Part shown: positions 18,973 to 29,500 of the stretch, one piece after another
Layout of the letters: each line of letters starts with the position of its first letter
How positions within the stretch are numbered: position 1 is the first letter of the stretch
Assembly (NCBI GenBank): GCA_038230595.1
Contig: JBBRMY010000005.1
Location: 1-56,464 of the forward strand
Reading direction: 5' to 3'
DNA from: JBBRMY01 sp038230595
GTDB lineage: Bacteria; Bacteroidota; Ignavibacteria; Tepidaquicellales; Tepidaquicellaceae
DNA length: 56,464 nucleotides
Notes under the pieces: generated by a model
What the model was told of the DNA's origin: nothing
Databases searched by the model: none
The model's input: only the letters and a program-made list of their open reading frames with translations
Position numbers and translations under genes: made by a program

Positions 18973-19938
18973 ATGCAGGTATCCATTTTAATTCCACTTT
19001 TCAACTGCGCACAATATTTAAAAGCTTCTTTATCAAGCATTTTAAGCCAGACACATAAGGACATTGAAGTTGTTATTATTGATAATGGCTCAACGGACGA
19101 TCCTTTATCAATAATTAATAGTTTTAAGGATAGCAGAATAAAATATTACAATATTGAAAGAAAAAGTCTTGCAAATACTTTAAACTATGGAATAGAAAAA
19201 TGCTCAAATGAAATTGTTGCAAGAATGGATGCAGATGACCTCATGTCCAAAACAAGAATAGAAAAGCAGTTAAAGATATTTAAGGAACACAGAGAAAACT
19301 TAATTTTATCTTCTCAGTACAGTATTTTTCAAAATGATAAAATACTATATAATATTAAAAGTTCAACAGAAGATAAGAGCATTAGAAAAAGATTAGCATT
19401 ACATAGTGAGATAATCCATTCAGGTGCGATGTATAATAAAAGTTTTGTAGTTAGCAACGGAGGTTATAATACTAATGTTCGAATTGAAGATTATGAACTA
19501 TGGCTAAGATTAAATTCCAAAGCATATTTCTTGAATGTTCCAGAAATTCTTTCATTTGTGAGGTATAGACCTGACTCTATTTCCTGGTCAAATCTTAAAA
19601 ATAAAAACAAGGACATCTATAATTATCAGGAAAAGTATTACACCGATGAATCATTAAAAGACCTGGGTTATAAATCTGAAACTGAAAGAGAAATTATAAA
19701 AGGATGGCGGGAATATTTTTATGGAAACAAAAATACTGCAAGAAGAAGTTGGAGACTTAAAGCATTGTTAAAAAATCCAAAATTGATCTTAGCTTTTATT
19801 ACAACTCTTCTAAGTGATGCTTTATTAATTAAATTTACAGAATTCAGATTAAAGTTCAGACTGAAATATATTTTTTATTATTTCGCTTCTGAAAATATAA
19901 AGCTAAGAAAAGAATTTAAGCAATTGATCAATACTTGA
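18973..19938 (+). CDS. Family 2 glycosyltransferase, second of the pair
   Basis: 321 residues, GT-A fold. VSILIPLFNCAQYLKASLSSIL opens the protein, DNGSTDD follows, and the metal-binding DADD is at residues 86-89 with KTRIEKQ after it. It resembles the GT2 at 16350-17303 in length and in motif order (ARMDADD with an R-x-x-K/R-Q tail). It should transfer a sugar in the cytoplasm to the lipid-linked intermediate. ATG start 3 bases after the GT-C-like gene; its TGA overlaps the next TTG start (TTGA). Confidence 0.88.
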   Translation: MQVSILIPLFNCAQYLKASLSSILSQTHKDIEVVIIDNGSTDDPLSIINSFKDSRIKYYNIERKSLANTLNYGIEKCSNEIVARMDADDLMSKTRIEKQLKIFKEHRENLILSSQYSIFQNDKILYNIKSSTEDKSIRKRLALHSEIIHSGAMYNKSFVVSNGGYNTNVRIEDYELWLRLNSKAYFLNVPEILSFVRYRPDSISWSNLKNKNKDIYNYQEKYYTDESLKDLGYKSETEREIIKGWREYFYGNKNTARRSWRLKALLKNPKLILAFITTLLSDALLIKFTEFRLKFRLKYIFYYFASENIKLRKEFKQLINT

Positions 19939-20858
19939 AAAAAGCATTACTAATATCGACGAATGCAATAGGTGATGCATATTTAACAGCAAGCGCGATA
20001 CCTCAGATAAAAAACAAGTATCCAAAAGCAGATATTGATTTTATCTGTTCCGAAAACGCACTGTTTCTAATAAGAGAATTAGAGATTAATAATTCATTTG
20101 CTGTAAAAAGTAAAAACATTTTATTCATATTGAACCTTATCTTCAATATCCGGGAAACTGAATATGATATTGTTATTTGTCCATTCCCGGGAAGACTGAA
20201 CTCAATTTTATACAGTCTGTGCAAAGGTTTAAAAAAGGCAGGATTTGTAAATTATAAAAAAGTAGAAAGCTGGGATGATAAAAACTGGAAATTAAACGTT
20301 GACAGCAGAGAAACTGATGTTATCTGGAAAACAAATGAAAATTTTTTAAAAAGAATAGAACTATGTTTGAATAAAGTCATTATCAATTCAGACCAATCTT
20401 TAAAAAAGTTAACATTCCCTTTATTGGAAAACAAAAAAGAGACAGAAGAAAAATATGCAGTTTGTCATTTCAATTCACGCATTAAAGCAAAAAACATTGA
20501 TAACGAACTTATCAATACTTTTTTAGAATTATTGATGGCTTCAGGATATACAGTTAAAATTATAGATGCAGATAAAGACATGAATTTGTTAAAATCCCGC
20601 AAGATCGAAATAATTCCAATAAGTGATCTTAAAAATTTAGTAAATCTGATAGAAAATTGTTCAGTTTATGCCGGAGTTGATTCCTTTCCAATTCACATTG
20701 CAGATGCATATAATCGGAATATAATTGGCATGTTCCATACTTCAAATCCCTACTCCATTTTAAATAACAGACCTAATAATTATCATTTAGACTTAAATCA
20801 GGCTAAACAGTCTATTTATCAGCAATTTGGAACGATTATTAATGGGGGATTGTTTTGA
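19935..20858 (+). CDS. Family 9 glycosyltransferase (heptosyltransferase-like)
   Basis: 307 residues, GT-B fold. The N-terminal KALLISTNAIGDAYLTASAIPQIK is the classic start of ADP-heptose:LPS heptosyltransferases, where GD contacts the acceptor; the C-terminal donor region reads YAGVDSFPIHIADAYNRNIIGMF, a variant of the usual G-x-D(T/S)xxxHxAAA motif. It likely transfers a heptose, which fits the hddA- and gmhA-like genes upstream, though those suggest GDP- rather than ADP-heptose. TTG start in a TTGA overlap. A 93-base spacer, the longest so far in this locus, separates it from the next gene. Confidence 0.82.
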   Translation: MKKALLISTNAIGDAYLTASAIPQIKNKYPKADIDFICSENALFLIRELEINNSFAVKSKNILFILNLIFNIRETEYDIVICPFPGRLNSILYSLCKGLKKAGFVNYKKVESWDDKNWKLNVDSRETDVIWKTNENFLKRIELCLNKVIINSDQSLKKLTFPLLENKKETEEKYAVCHFNSRIKAKNIDNELINTFLELLMASGYTVKIIDADKDMNLLKSRKIEIIPISDLKNLVNLIENCSVYAGVDSFPIHIADAYNRNIIGMFHTSNPYSILNNRPNNYHLDLNQAKQSIYQQFGTIINGGLF

Positions 20859-20951
20859 CACATACATTGAATTATACCTTTAAAAAAATTATCTTAAATC
20901 ACTCTATATTACTGCGATATTTTATATAAATTCAATACTTAAAACCGGTTT

Positions 20952-21689
20952 TTGAAAGCTGATCTCTTAGGAATAAATATTACATTTATTTCTTACGAAG
21001 AGTTGTTAAATTCCATTTTCAAAAGTGATATAAAAACTGTTACATATGCTAACCAATATGTTCTTAATGAGAGCTTTAAAAACGAGAAATTAAGAAAAAG
21101 TATTCAAAGCTTTGACTTGGTTCATGCTGACGGTATCGGTGTTCAAAAAGCACTAAAAAGATTATATAATAGATCAGCGCCAAGGGTTAACGGATCAGAT
21201 CTTTACTACAGATTCTTTGAAAAATTAAATGAAAAGTTATCTTCTATCTTCATTTACGGAAGTGAAAAAGATGTAATTGATAAAGCTGTTAAGTTCATAA
21301 AAAATAAATATCCGAAGATAATAATCTCCGGTTTTATTGATGGTTATGAAGATGTATCAGATGAAAAGATCATTGAAGAAATAAACAGGAAATCACCTGA
21401 AATTCTTTTTGTAGCAACCGGAACGCCAAATCAAGAAGAATGGATTAGTAAATATAAGCAAATTATTAAAGCGTCAAAGATCATAGCAATTGGAGGCGGT
21501 TTAAGAGTAATAAGCGGAGACAGACACAGAGGACCGGTTTTTATAAGAAAGGCAGGTCTGGAATGGCTGGTAAGGCTTTTTGAAGAGCCGGTCAGATATT
21601 TTAAAAGATACGTAATAGGAATACCACTTTTTATAACCAGGATAAACAAGCAAAAGAACATACAAAGGAAGATACTTAATGAGAAATAG
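20952..21689 (+). CDS. WecG/TagA/CpsF-family glycosyltransferase (GT26)
   Basis: 245 residues, typical of the family. Diagnostic stretches are VTYANQYVLNES near the N-terminus, VHADGIGVQKAL with the catalytic-type Asp, and FVATGTPNQEEWI. GT26 enzymes add N-acetylmannosaminuronate or N-acetylmannosamine as the second sugar on an undecaprenyl-linked primer at the membrane. Together with the initiating transferase it may build the base of the repeat unit or a linkage unit. TTG start; the 3' end overlaps the C25 peptidase gene by 11 bases, so the two are probably translated together. Confidence 0.9.
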   Translation: MKADLLGINITFISYEELLNSIFKSDIKTVTYANQYVLNESFKNEKLRKSIQSFDLVHADGIGVQKALKRLYNRSAPRVNGSDLYYRFFEKLNEKLSSIFIYGSEKDVIDKAVKFIKNKYPKIIISGFIDGYEDVSDEKIIEEINRKSPEILFVATGTPNQEEWISKYKQIIKASKIIAIGGGLRVISGDRHRGPVFIRKAGLEWLVRLFEEPVRYFKRYVIGIPLFITRINKQKNIQRKILNEK

Positions 21690-24600
21690 CTTTTTCAAAA
21701 CAACATTTGCAATAATTATATTGCTTATCACATGTATCAGATTAAATGCTCAATCCTATAACTGGATCACTCCCGGCAAGACATATTTAAAACTTTACAT
21801 TACTGATGATGGTATTTTCAGGATTAACAGGACAGATTTTCAGAATGCAGGAATTTCAACAACAACATTAGACCCAAGAACTGTAAAAGTACTTTATAAA
21901 GGTGTTCAGCTTCCAATTTATTTCCAGGGCGAAGCAGACGGAGTATTTGATGCTGCAGATTATTTTGATTTTTACGGACATAGGAATTTCGGTGGTTTAA
22001 CTAACTACCGCGACGGATATTCAAATGAAATATTATATTCGCAGAATGAATTTTTCAATGATTACTCAGATACTTCAGCTTATTTTATAGACTGGGGAGG
22101 AGCTTCAGGGTTAAGACTTCAAAATGTTACCAGCAATAATAGTTCATCCGGTTATCCATCGCCATACTTTTTAAATAAGATACATGGGGAAAAAGATAAA
22201 GTATTTTCATTAGGAAAGACTACAAACGCATCAAGTGATTTCAAGTATTTCAGTACGGAAAAAGTAGAGGGTGAAGGTTGGTACTGGCAGCAGCTAATTG
22301 ATAATCAAAGTCTAGTTGACAGTGTTTACATGTATAATGTTTACTCATCATCGTCACCGATTTGCAAAGCACATATAAGACTTTTCCCGAATTCAATTGA
22401 TACACATAGAGTACAGGTTTATCTGAACCTTCAGCAAACAGAGCCTCTAATCCAGGTTCTAAATTATCAGAGAATAGATACTACAGTTTTATTCCCAAGT
22501 ACTTTACTTCATGACAATGCACTAAATGAGGTAAATTTATATTATAGAAATCACGTTGGACCTAATGTTTTTGGAAATATTTATGCAGATTGCTATGATG
22601 TAGAATATTCGTGTAAATTCATATTCTATCAGAATAAACTCCATATTGATCTCTCAACTTCTACTGATTCCTCAACGAAGCTTTTTAAGATAGTCGGAGG
22701 AAATTCCGGAAATCCTGTTTCACTATACGATGCTAAAAATAATATCAGGATTACTAATGTTCAGTTTTCAGCAGACACACTTGTTTTCAGTGCGAAATCA
22801 AATGCTGATCTTTTTGTGAATAATTCTTCGGCTGATTATAAAAGACCGGCAATAATAAGACAGAGATCTGTACCGGATCTTTTAAATCTTTCAGCGCAAT
22901 ACCTTCTTATTTACAATAAAAGATTTGAAAATTCCGCTGAACTTTTAAGAGCTCACAGGCAAAGTTATGACACAATAAGCGCAGTGAAGGTAGAGACTGA
23001 AAATATTTATGATGTATTCAATTATGGAATGCTTCATCCGGTTGCAATCAGAAATATGGTAAGATATGGATATTCAAATTGGCAGCTTCCGAAGCTTAAA
23101 TATATTTGCCTTCTTGGAAGAGCATCCCTGGATCCAAAGAAAAATTCTCCTCTTTCATTATATTATCAGAACTTAGTGCCAACATACGGTAATCCTCCTT
23201 CAGACGGATACTTTAGTAATTTATATAATGAAAATTTTTCATATTATCAGAATATTTCCATCGGCAGATTACCAGCATATAATGAGCAGGAAGCTTCTGA
23301 TATAGTAAGCAAAATAATTTCATACGATAATAACAGAACTAATTATTCTTCCTGGTGGAAGAAATTTATTTTTATAACCGGGGGATTAAATGCTCAGGAG
23401 CAAAGCGGATTTAAATTTACATCTAATTCACTTATCAATAGCTTTATAACTCCTAAGCCAATAAACGGAAACATTGATAGTATTTACAGAAATGATTCCG
23501 GCGGAGGAATATCATTTTCTTTTTCTGACTCTATCAAAAATGATATTAACCGAGGCGCCTTGTTCGTAAATTATGTGGGACATGCAGGTAATGGTACATG
23601 GGATAACGGACTTGAAAATCCTGAAGAATTAAATAATCAGGAAAAGCTGCCTTTCATTTTTAGTATGACATGCTTTACCGGGAAAAATTCAATTACAGAA
23701 TTCAGAGGATTCGGAGAAAGATTTATCTATCCCGCTAACAAAGGAGCCATCGGATTTGTTGGAAATACAGGGTGGACTTTCTCAGGTCAGGGAATAAATC
23801 TTAATACAAAATTTTTAGAAGCTTTCAGTAAAGGAAACCGAAGACTTGGTGATATGATGAGATATGCTTCAATATCCGACAGCTTAAATTCATCCTCATA
23901 TCCGGACCGCTTCACTACAAATACTTATAATCTATTGGGTGATCCCATGACAAAAGTTCATCTTCCGGCTTATCCTGAATTTGAGATCAAGCAATCTGAT
24001 TACTCATTGTCAAATTATTATCCATTAGTCAATGATCCGATAACTTTAAAGTTAACTCCTCATAATTACGGAGTAACTGCCGATTCTGTTAAGATCCGGT
24101 TTCAAATCCTGAAAAATAACATTATTTCATCTACAAAAGATACAATTCTCCGAAACTTTGGATTTTATAATAATATAGTTCTTTACAATTTCAGATTAAC
24201 CTCGAATGGTATCTATTCAATGAAGATAAGAATAGATCCTGAACACTGGTATTCAAATGAAGATCAAAGCAACAATGAGATCAACTTTAATATACCAATA
24301 AGGAATTTATCTTTTGTACCGCTTAAGCCGGTTGATAATTCACTTGTGAAAACATCTAGTGTAGAAATAGAGGGATTAAATCCGACTGTTGATCCTAAAA
24401 AAAATAATATAAAAGTTTATTTACAGGTTGATACAAACTCAAATTTTCAGACTCCTGTATCTTTTGTTAATACTGTAACCACCGGATTGGTTTCAAAATT
24501 TAATTTTAATATTACAAGCCAGGATACATCAAAAATTTATTACTGGAGAATGAATTCTGTTATTAATAATTCAGATTCATCAGGCTGGTCTCCGCTTCAA

Positions 24601-26541
24601 AGATTCATTTACCGGCCGATATCCGCAAAGCTTCTCACGGATTATAATGTGAAAATTATCAAAGATCTTCCAGGCGCATTTAACCCAGGTGATCTTCTGA
24701 ATGTTTCTTTTGGAACTTCCGGTATACTTTTAAATAATTTTATCGGCAATCTGAAAGTTAAATCATTAGGTAATAACGGAGCTGAAGCTTCGGAATTTAC
24801 TTTTAATGATCATGTATTCAGGATCGATGGCAGATCTTATTCCGGATTGATCATCATTAAGTTGAATAAAAATACCGGACAGTTCATAGAGTTTAAGAAT
24901 GTTAAAATGAACTCTCCTCAATCTTCTGACTCTGTCTTAAGTTATCTTAACACTTTCGACAGTACTCATATTCTTATGATGGGCAAAGCTCATTTAAGTG
25001 ATAATGGAGATTCCTTAAGACCAAGCGCTAGCAATCGTATAAAGCAATTCGGTGCAACCATGATCGATTCATTAAAAAGATTTGACTGGTTTGATACGTA
25101 TTCATTAATTGCTTATGACAGCGCAGGAGTAAAAAAAGTTTCAGAGGATTATCATACTTTTACAGGAAAACCAACAGCCTGTCCTGATAACTGGTGTCCA
25201 GCTTACTCAGAGTTTCATCCCAGATTCTTCAATACTTCAGGTTCAGTTACGAGTTTATACGGACCTGCTTTCAGCTGGAAAGATTTTTCCTGGAACCAGG
25301 TATTACAGCCTAATTCAAGTCTGAAGTTTGATGTAATTGGAATTGATAAAAATTCTTCTGCAACGACCTTATTTCAGAATATTACTTCAAAAGGTAATTT
25401 TGACCTAAGCAGTATAAATGCTTTTGTTTATCCAATGCTAATCCTAAAAGCAAATTTTTCAACAGATTCGAATACAGGAATTTCATCTCCTGTATTAAAA
25501 AATATTATTCTTAACTATACACCGCCTACAGAACTAGTTCCTGATAATTTTTCTTTTCAAAAAAGTGATTCAATATTACAGGAAGGAGACAGCATTAGTG
25601 TAAAAGTAAACTATTTTAATCTTGGATTTATTCCTTTAAATGGAGTAGTGAACAGGTGGTATGCTTTTATTGACGGAGCTGCAAAATATTACAGAGTCGA
25701 TACGATCAGAACTCCGATCGAAATAGATAGTCTTAACAGATCAGAGGTCCGGATTTCAACAAAAGGACTAAGAAGTCCAAATGATACGATCTCATTTTAT
25801 TTCGATACATATCCTTTGGGTCAGCAGAATGAATTTTACAGCTTTAACAATATTGGCGTTACTCAGTTCGTAGTAAAAGGAGATTCTTTAAAGCCAAGAT
25901 TAAAAATAACTTACGATGGAAAGGAGCTTGTTAACGGTGAGCTTTTATCGGCAAGACCCGAGATAATAGTTCAGTATACTGACGATAGCAGGATCAATTT
26001 AACACAAGCTGATACTTCAACTGTAAGGATCAAGCTTGATAATCAGTACATTCCTTACACAATGAATGGAGCACCAAATCCTATTCTGACATTTTTAAAT
26101 GTAGAAAGTTACAGGTTGCTTGCAACTGTTAAATTTTATCCTGTGCTTAGTGCAGGCGAGCATACAATTGAGTATGATATTAAGGATATTTCCGGAAATA
26201 TAGGCGATACCATTAGAAATAATTTTTCAGTAATTACAGACCTTAAAATCCTATCACTTTATAATTATCCGAATCCTTTTAAAACAACCACAGATTTTAT
26301 TTTTAATATTTCAGGAGAAAGACGTCCGGATTTAGGAACCATAAAAGTCTTTACAGCTGCCGGAAGACTTGTAAAAACAGTTGAACTAACAGGTCTTTCC
26401 GTTGGTTTTAATAAGGTATCATGGGATGGCAGAGATAATGACGGAGATGAAATGGCAAATGGAGTCTATTTTTATAAAATGATATTAAACGGTCAATCTA
26501 AAACAGAAACGAATATACAAAAACTTGTTATTTTGAAATAG
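21679..26541 (+). CDS. Secreted C25-family cysteine peptidase, T9SS PorU2-like, with FAM3/ILEI-like domain
   Basis: 1620 residues. A signal peptide (residues 1-25, ending NAQ) is followed by an N-terminal beta-rich region with DGIFRINRTDF and DGVFDAADYFDFYG, stretches I associate with PorU2-type T9SS proteins. The gingipain-like C25 catalytic domain has His635 (YVGHAGNGTWDNG) and Cys665 (SMTCFTG). Beta-sandwich regions follow, then at about 1025-1160 a segment resembling the ILEI/FAM3 fold (SLGNNGAE, GLIIIKLN, SSDSVLSYLNTFDS, HILMMGKAH). Residues about 1527-1620 form a T9SS sorting domain starting YNYPNPF and ending KLVILK. The protein should cross the outer membrane by T9SS. It could be a sortase that processes other cargo or simply a secreted protease; it lacks the TCEFSRFD stretch of canonical PorU. 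Confidence 0.85.
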   Translation: MRNSFFKTTFAIIILLITCIRLNAQSYNWITPGKTYLKLYITDDGIFRINRTDFQNAGISTTTLDPRTVKVLYKGVQLPIYFQGEADGVFDAADYFDFYGHRNFGGLTNYRDGYSNEILYSQNEFFNDYSDTSAYFIDWGGASGLRLQNVTSNNSSSGYPSPYFLNKIHGEKDKVFSLGKTTNASSDFKYFSTEKVEGEGWYWQQLIDNQSLVDSVYMYNVYSSSSPICKAHIRLFPNSIDTHRVQVYLNLQQTEPLIQVLNYQRIDTTVLFPSTLLHDNALNEVNLYYRNHVGPNVFGNIYADCYDVEYSCKFIFYQNKLHIDLSTSTDSSTKLFKIVGGNSGNPVSLYDAKNNIRITNVQFSADTLVFSAKSNADLFVNNSSADYKRPAIIRQRSVPDLLNLSAQYLLIYNKRFENSAELLRAHRQSYDTISAVKVETENIYDVFNYGMLHPVAIRNMVRYGYSNWQLPKLKYICLLGRASLDPKKNSPLSLYYQNLVPTYGNPPSDGYFSNLYNENFSYYQNISIGRLPAYNEQEASDIVSKIISYDNNRTNYSSWWKKFIFITGGLNAQEQSGFKFTSNSLINSFITPKPINGNIDSIYRNDSGGGISFSFSDSIKNDINRGALFVNYVGHAGNGTWDNGLENPEELNNQEKLPFIFSMTCFTGKNSITEFRGFGERFIYPANKGAIGFVGNTGWTFSGQGINLNTKFLEAFSKGNRRLGDMMRYASISDSLNSSSYPDRFTTNTYNLLGDPMTKVHLPAYPEFEIKQSDYSLSNYYPLVNDPITLKLTPHNYGVTADSVKIRFQILKNNIISSTKDTILRNFGFYNNIVLYNFRLTSNGIYSMKIRIDPEHWYSNEDQSNNEINFNIPIRNLSFVPLKPVDNSLVKTSSVEIEGLNPTVDPKKNNIKVYLQVDTNSNFQTPVSFVNTVTTGLVSKFNFNITSQDTSKIYYWRMNSVINNSDSSGWSPLQRFIYRPISAKLLTDYNVKIIKDLPGAFNPGDLLNVSFGTSGILLNNFIGNLKVKSLGNNGAEASEFTFNDHVFRIDGRSYSGLIIIKLNKNTGQFIEFKNVKMNSPQSSDSVLSYLNTFDSTHILMMGKAHLSDNGDSLRPSASNRIKQFGATMIDSLKRFDWFDTYSLIAYDSAGVKKVSEDYHTFTGKPTACPDNWCPAYSEFHPRFFNTSGSVTSLYGPAFSWKDFSWNQVLQPNSSLKFDVIGIDKNSSATTLFQNITSKGNFDLSSINAFVYPMLILKANFSTDSNTGISSPVLKNIILNYTPPTELVPDNFSFQKSDSILQEGDSISVKVNYFNLGFIPLNGVVNRWYAFIDGAAKYYRVDTIRTPIEIDSLNRSEVRISTKGLRSPNDTISFYFDTYPLGQQNEFYSFNNIGVTQFVVKGDSLKPRLKITYDGKELVNGELLSARPEIIVQYTDDSRINLTQADTSTVRIKLDNQYIPYTMNGAPNPILTFLNVESYRLLATVKFYPVLSAGEHTIEYDIKDISGNIGDTIRNNFSVITDLKILSLYNYPNPFKTTTDFIFNISGERRPDLGTIKVFTAAGRLVKTVELTGLSVGFNKVSWDGRDNDGDEMANGVYFYKMILNGQSKTETNIQKLVILK

Positions 26542-26583
26542 TAACAGAATATACAGTTAAATTTTTATGTTAATTAAAATAAA

Positions 26584-29500
26584 ATGAAGAGAAGATTTTT
26601 TTTACTGATTATTGCATGTTTATTTTGTTCGGTTAATGCTTTTTCGCAAAATTATAACTGGATAACTCCTAACAAAACTTATCTGAAGCTTTACGTACCG
26701 GCTGACGGAATATACAGGATCTTTAGAACTGATTTCATTAATGCAGGTATTAATGTCAGTACAATTGATCCAAGAACGTTTAAGGTTCTCTATAAGGGAG
26801 TTGAAAATCCATGTTATGTAGAAGGCCAATCTGATGGAGTTTTTGACAATACAGATTTCATCGATTTTTACGGAGTTCGCAATTACGGTGGAAAGACAAA
26901 TGTTTATAATGAAAGCGGAATAATTCAATATCAGAAGAATGAATATTTCAATGAGCTAAGCGATACATCAGTTTACTGGATAGACTGGGGCGGAGCTCTC
27001 GGAAAAAGATTTACAGATAATGTAATAACTTCAATTACGCCTTATACACCGAATTATTTTTACAATACAATTCACCGGGAATTTGATAAATATTATTCAC
27101 AAGGTGAGCAGGCAAGCGCAAGTGACTACAGAAGATTCACAGTAGATAAATTCCAGGGTGAAGGCTGGTACTGGAATATATTAGGGAATACGGAATCTAT
27201 GAATGATATTGACAGTCTTCCTGATCTTAATAATACTTCAAATGTTACATGCAAATTCAGAATATTTGCATATGCTGCAAATGCTTTTGCTGATGCGAAT
27301 GAGCATTTTATTGAAATTAGAATTAATAATAATCTCATTGCTACAATTAACTCCAATGATTTTGATAAAATTGATACTGCAGTAAATTTTTCAAGTTCAG
27401 TTTTAAATAATACAGCAAACACAATTAACATAAAATATTATGTTAATCCTTCTCAGGGAAGTTCTATGAATATAGATTCTTATGAGATCACATATCCGAA
27501 GAATTTCAAAATAACAAATTCTAACAGACTGGCGATCGATCTTCCCGGGACAGATACAACATCTGCTTTATTTTCTGTAAGCAGTTACAGCAGCGTCAAT
27601 CCACTTTATATTTACGACGTCAGAAATAATATCAGGATAAATAATTTTAATTCTGCAGCAAGCAATTTACTGTTTACAGCTGCAAAAAATTCTGACCTTG
27701 AGCTGGTTAATTCACCAAATTTAAAAAAACCTGTAAGAATAGTAGCGAAAAGTGTTCCTAATCTTGTTTCTACTCCTGCACAATATATAATGATCTATAA
27801 TAAGTTATTTGTTGATCAGGCAGAGCAGATTAAGAATTTTCATATCACTCATGATACACTATTGAGTATAAAAACGGATATTGAGGATATTTACGATGTA
27901 TTTAATTATGGCATGGAAGATCCTTTGGCAATAAAGCTCTATCTTAAGAATGTCTATGACAATCTGACTCCCAAATTAAAGTATGTCTGTTTGTTTGGAA
28001 GAGGCTCAACAGATCCAAAAGGTAATCTGCCGAATTCGATCTACAAAAATTTGATACCTACTTATGGTAATCCCAGCTCTGATAATTACTTTGTAAATTT
28101 TAATCTGAATTCAACAGTATATTTTCAAAATGTAGCTGTTGGAAGGCTGCCTGCATACACAACGGATGAGGCAGAAATAATAAAAAATAAAATAATAAAC
28201 TATGCTTCAAACCCCCTTGCTGACTGGACTAAAACAGCAGATTTCGTAACAGGAGGAGTATCAGGAGGAGAGCAAAGTTATTTTCAGTCTTTAGCAAATA
28301 CATTCTCAAATACTTATCTGATCCCTTTTCCGGTGTCTGACCTGATCCATAAAATTTACCGGGTGGATGGTCAGGGAGGAGCTGTATTTAATTTCGGAGA
28401 TTCAATTATAAATGAATTTAATCGCGGTGCACTGATCTTCAATTATAACGGGCATGCCGGAAATGGAACCTGGGATAACGGTCTTGAAGACCCGAATCTT
28501 TTAAATAATGGAAATAAGCTTCCATTTCTTTTCAGTATGACATGCTTTACTGTTAAAAATTCTGAAGCAAATAAAAGAGGATTCGGAGAAAAATTCTTTA
28601 TATACCCTAATAAAGGTGCAATAGGTTATGTAGGTTGTACAGGTTGGGCATTCAGCAGCTCAACTGCTAATATGAATGCATTCTGTTACAGAGCTTTCAA
28701 GGATAGTTTAGTAAGAACTCAGGGAGATCTATTAAGGATAGGAACTCAGATAATGTCTGCTGATGCCGGTTCGTTTGCAAGCCGGATAACTTTAAACTGC
28801 TTTAACCTGCTTGGTGATCCTGCGTCCGTTTTAATTTCACCGACTCATCCGGAATTTTCAGTTTTAAATGAAAGATCAAAGTTGTCGGATATTAATCCTG
28901 TCTTAAATGAAAATCTGAACTTTAAAGTATTTCCAAAAAATTACGGAATTGCAGCAGATTCATGCAAGATAAGACTGGAGCTTCTAAAAAATAATTCAGT
29001 TTACATAGCCAGAGATACTATTATTCGTCATTTTGGATTCAGAGATTCTGTGGACATTAATTTTATTTTAGATTCATTAGGCTTGTATTCTGTAAGAACA
29101 ACAATGGATCCTGATAACTGGTATGCTGCTGACTCTAAAGCTGATAACATTTTATCTGTACCAGTTAATATAAGAAATGTTTCATTCTTTCCTATAAAGC
29201 CTATTAATAATTCTGTTGTATTTGGAGACTCTGTAGAATTTACAGGAATAAATCCTGATAATAATCCGGCAAAGACAAGTATACAGCTCCTGCTTCAGCT
29301 TGATACAATTGAAACATTTACAAATCCTTTATTATTTCAGAATTCAAATATTTCCGGAACAGTCACATCATTCAGAACAGTTGTGCCTTTTCCTGATACC
29401 AACAAAGTGTACTTCTGGAGAACTCAATCAGTTTTAAATGGTGTCAGTTCACCGTGGTCGTCAATTCAGAAATTTAAAAATAAGCCAATTATTTCTTTGG

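Noticed and set aside
21679..26541. Naming the C25 proteins as the canonical sortase PorU
   Set aside because: The catalytic Cys lies in SMTCFTG, not in the TCEFSRFD-type context of PorU, and the proteins are about 450 residues longer; PorU2-like is the safer description.
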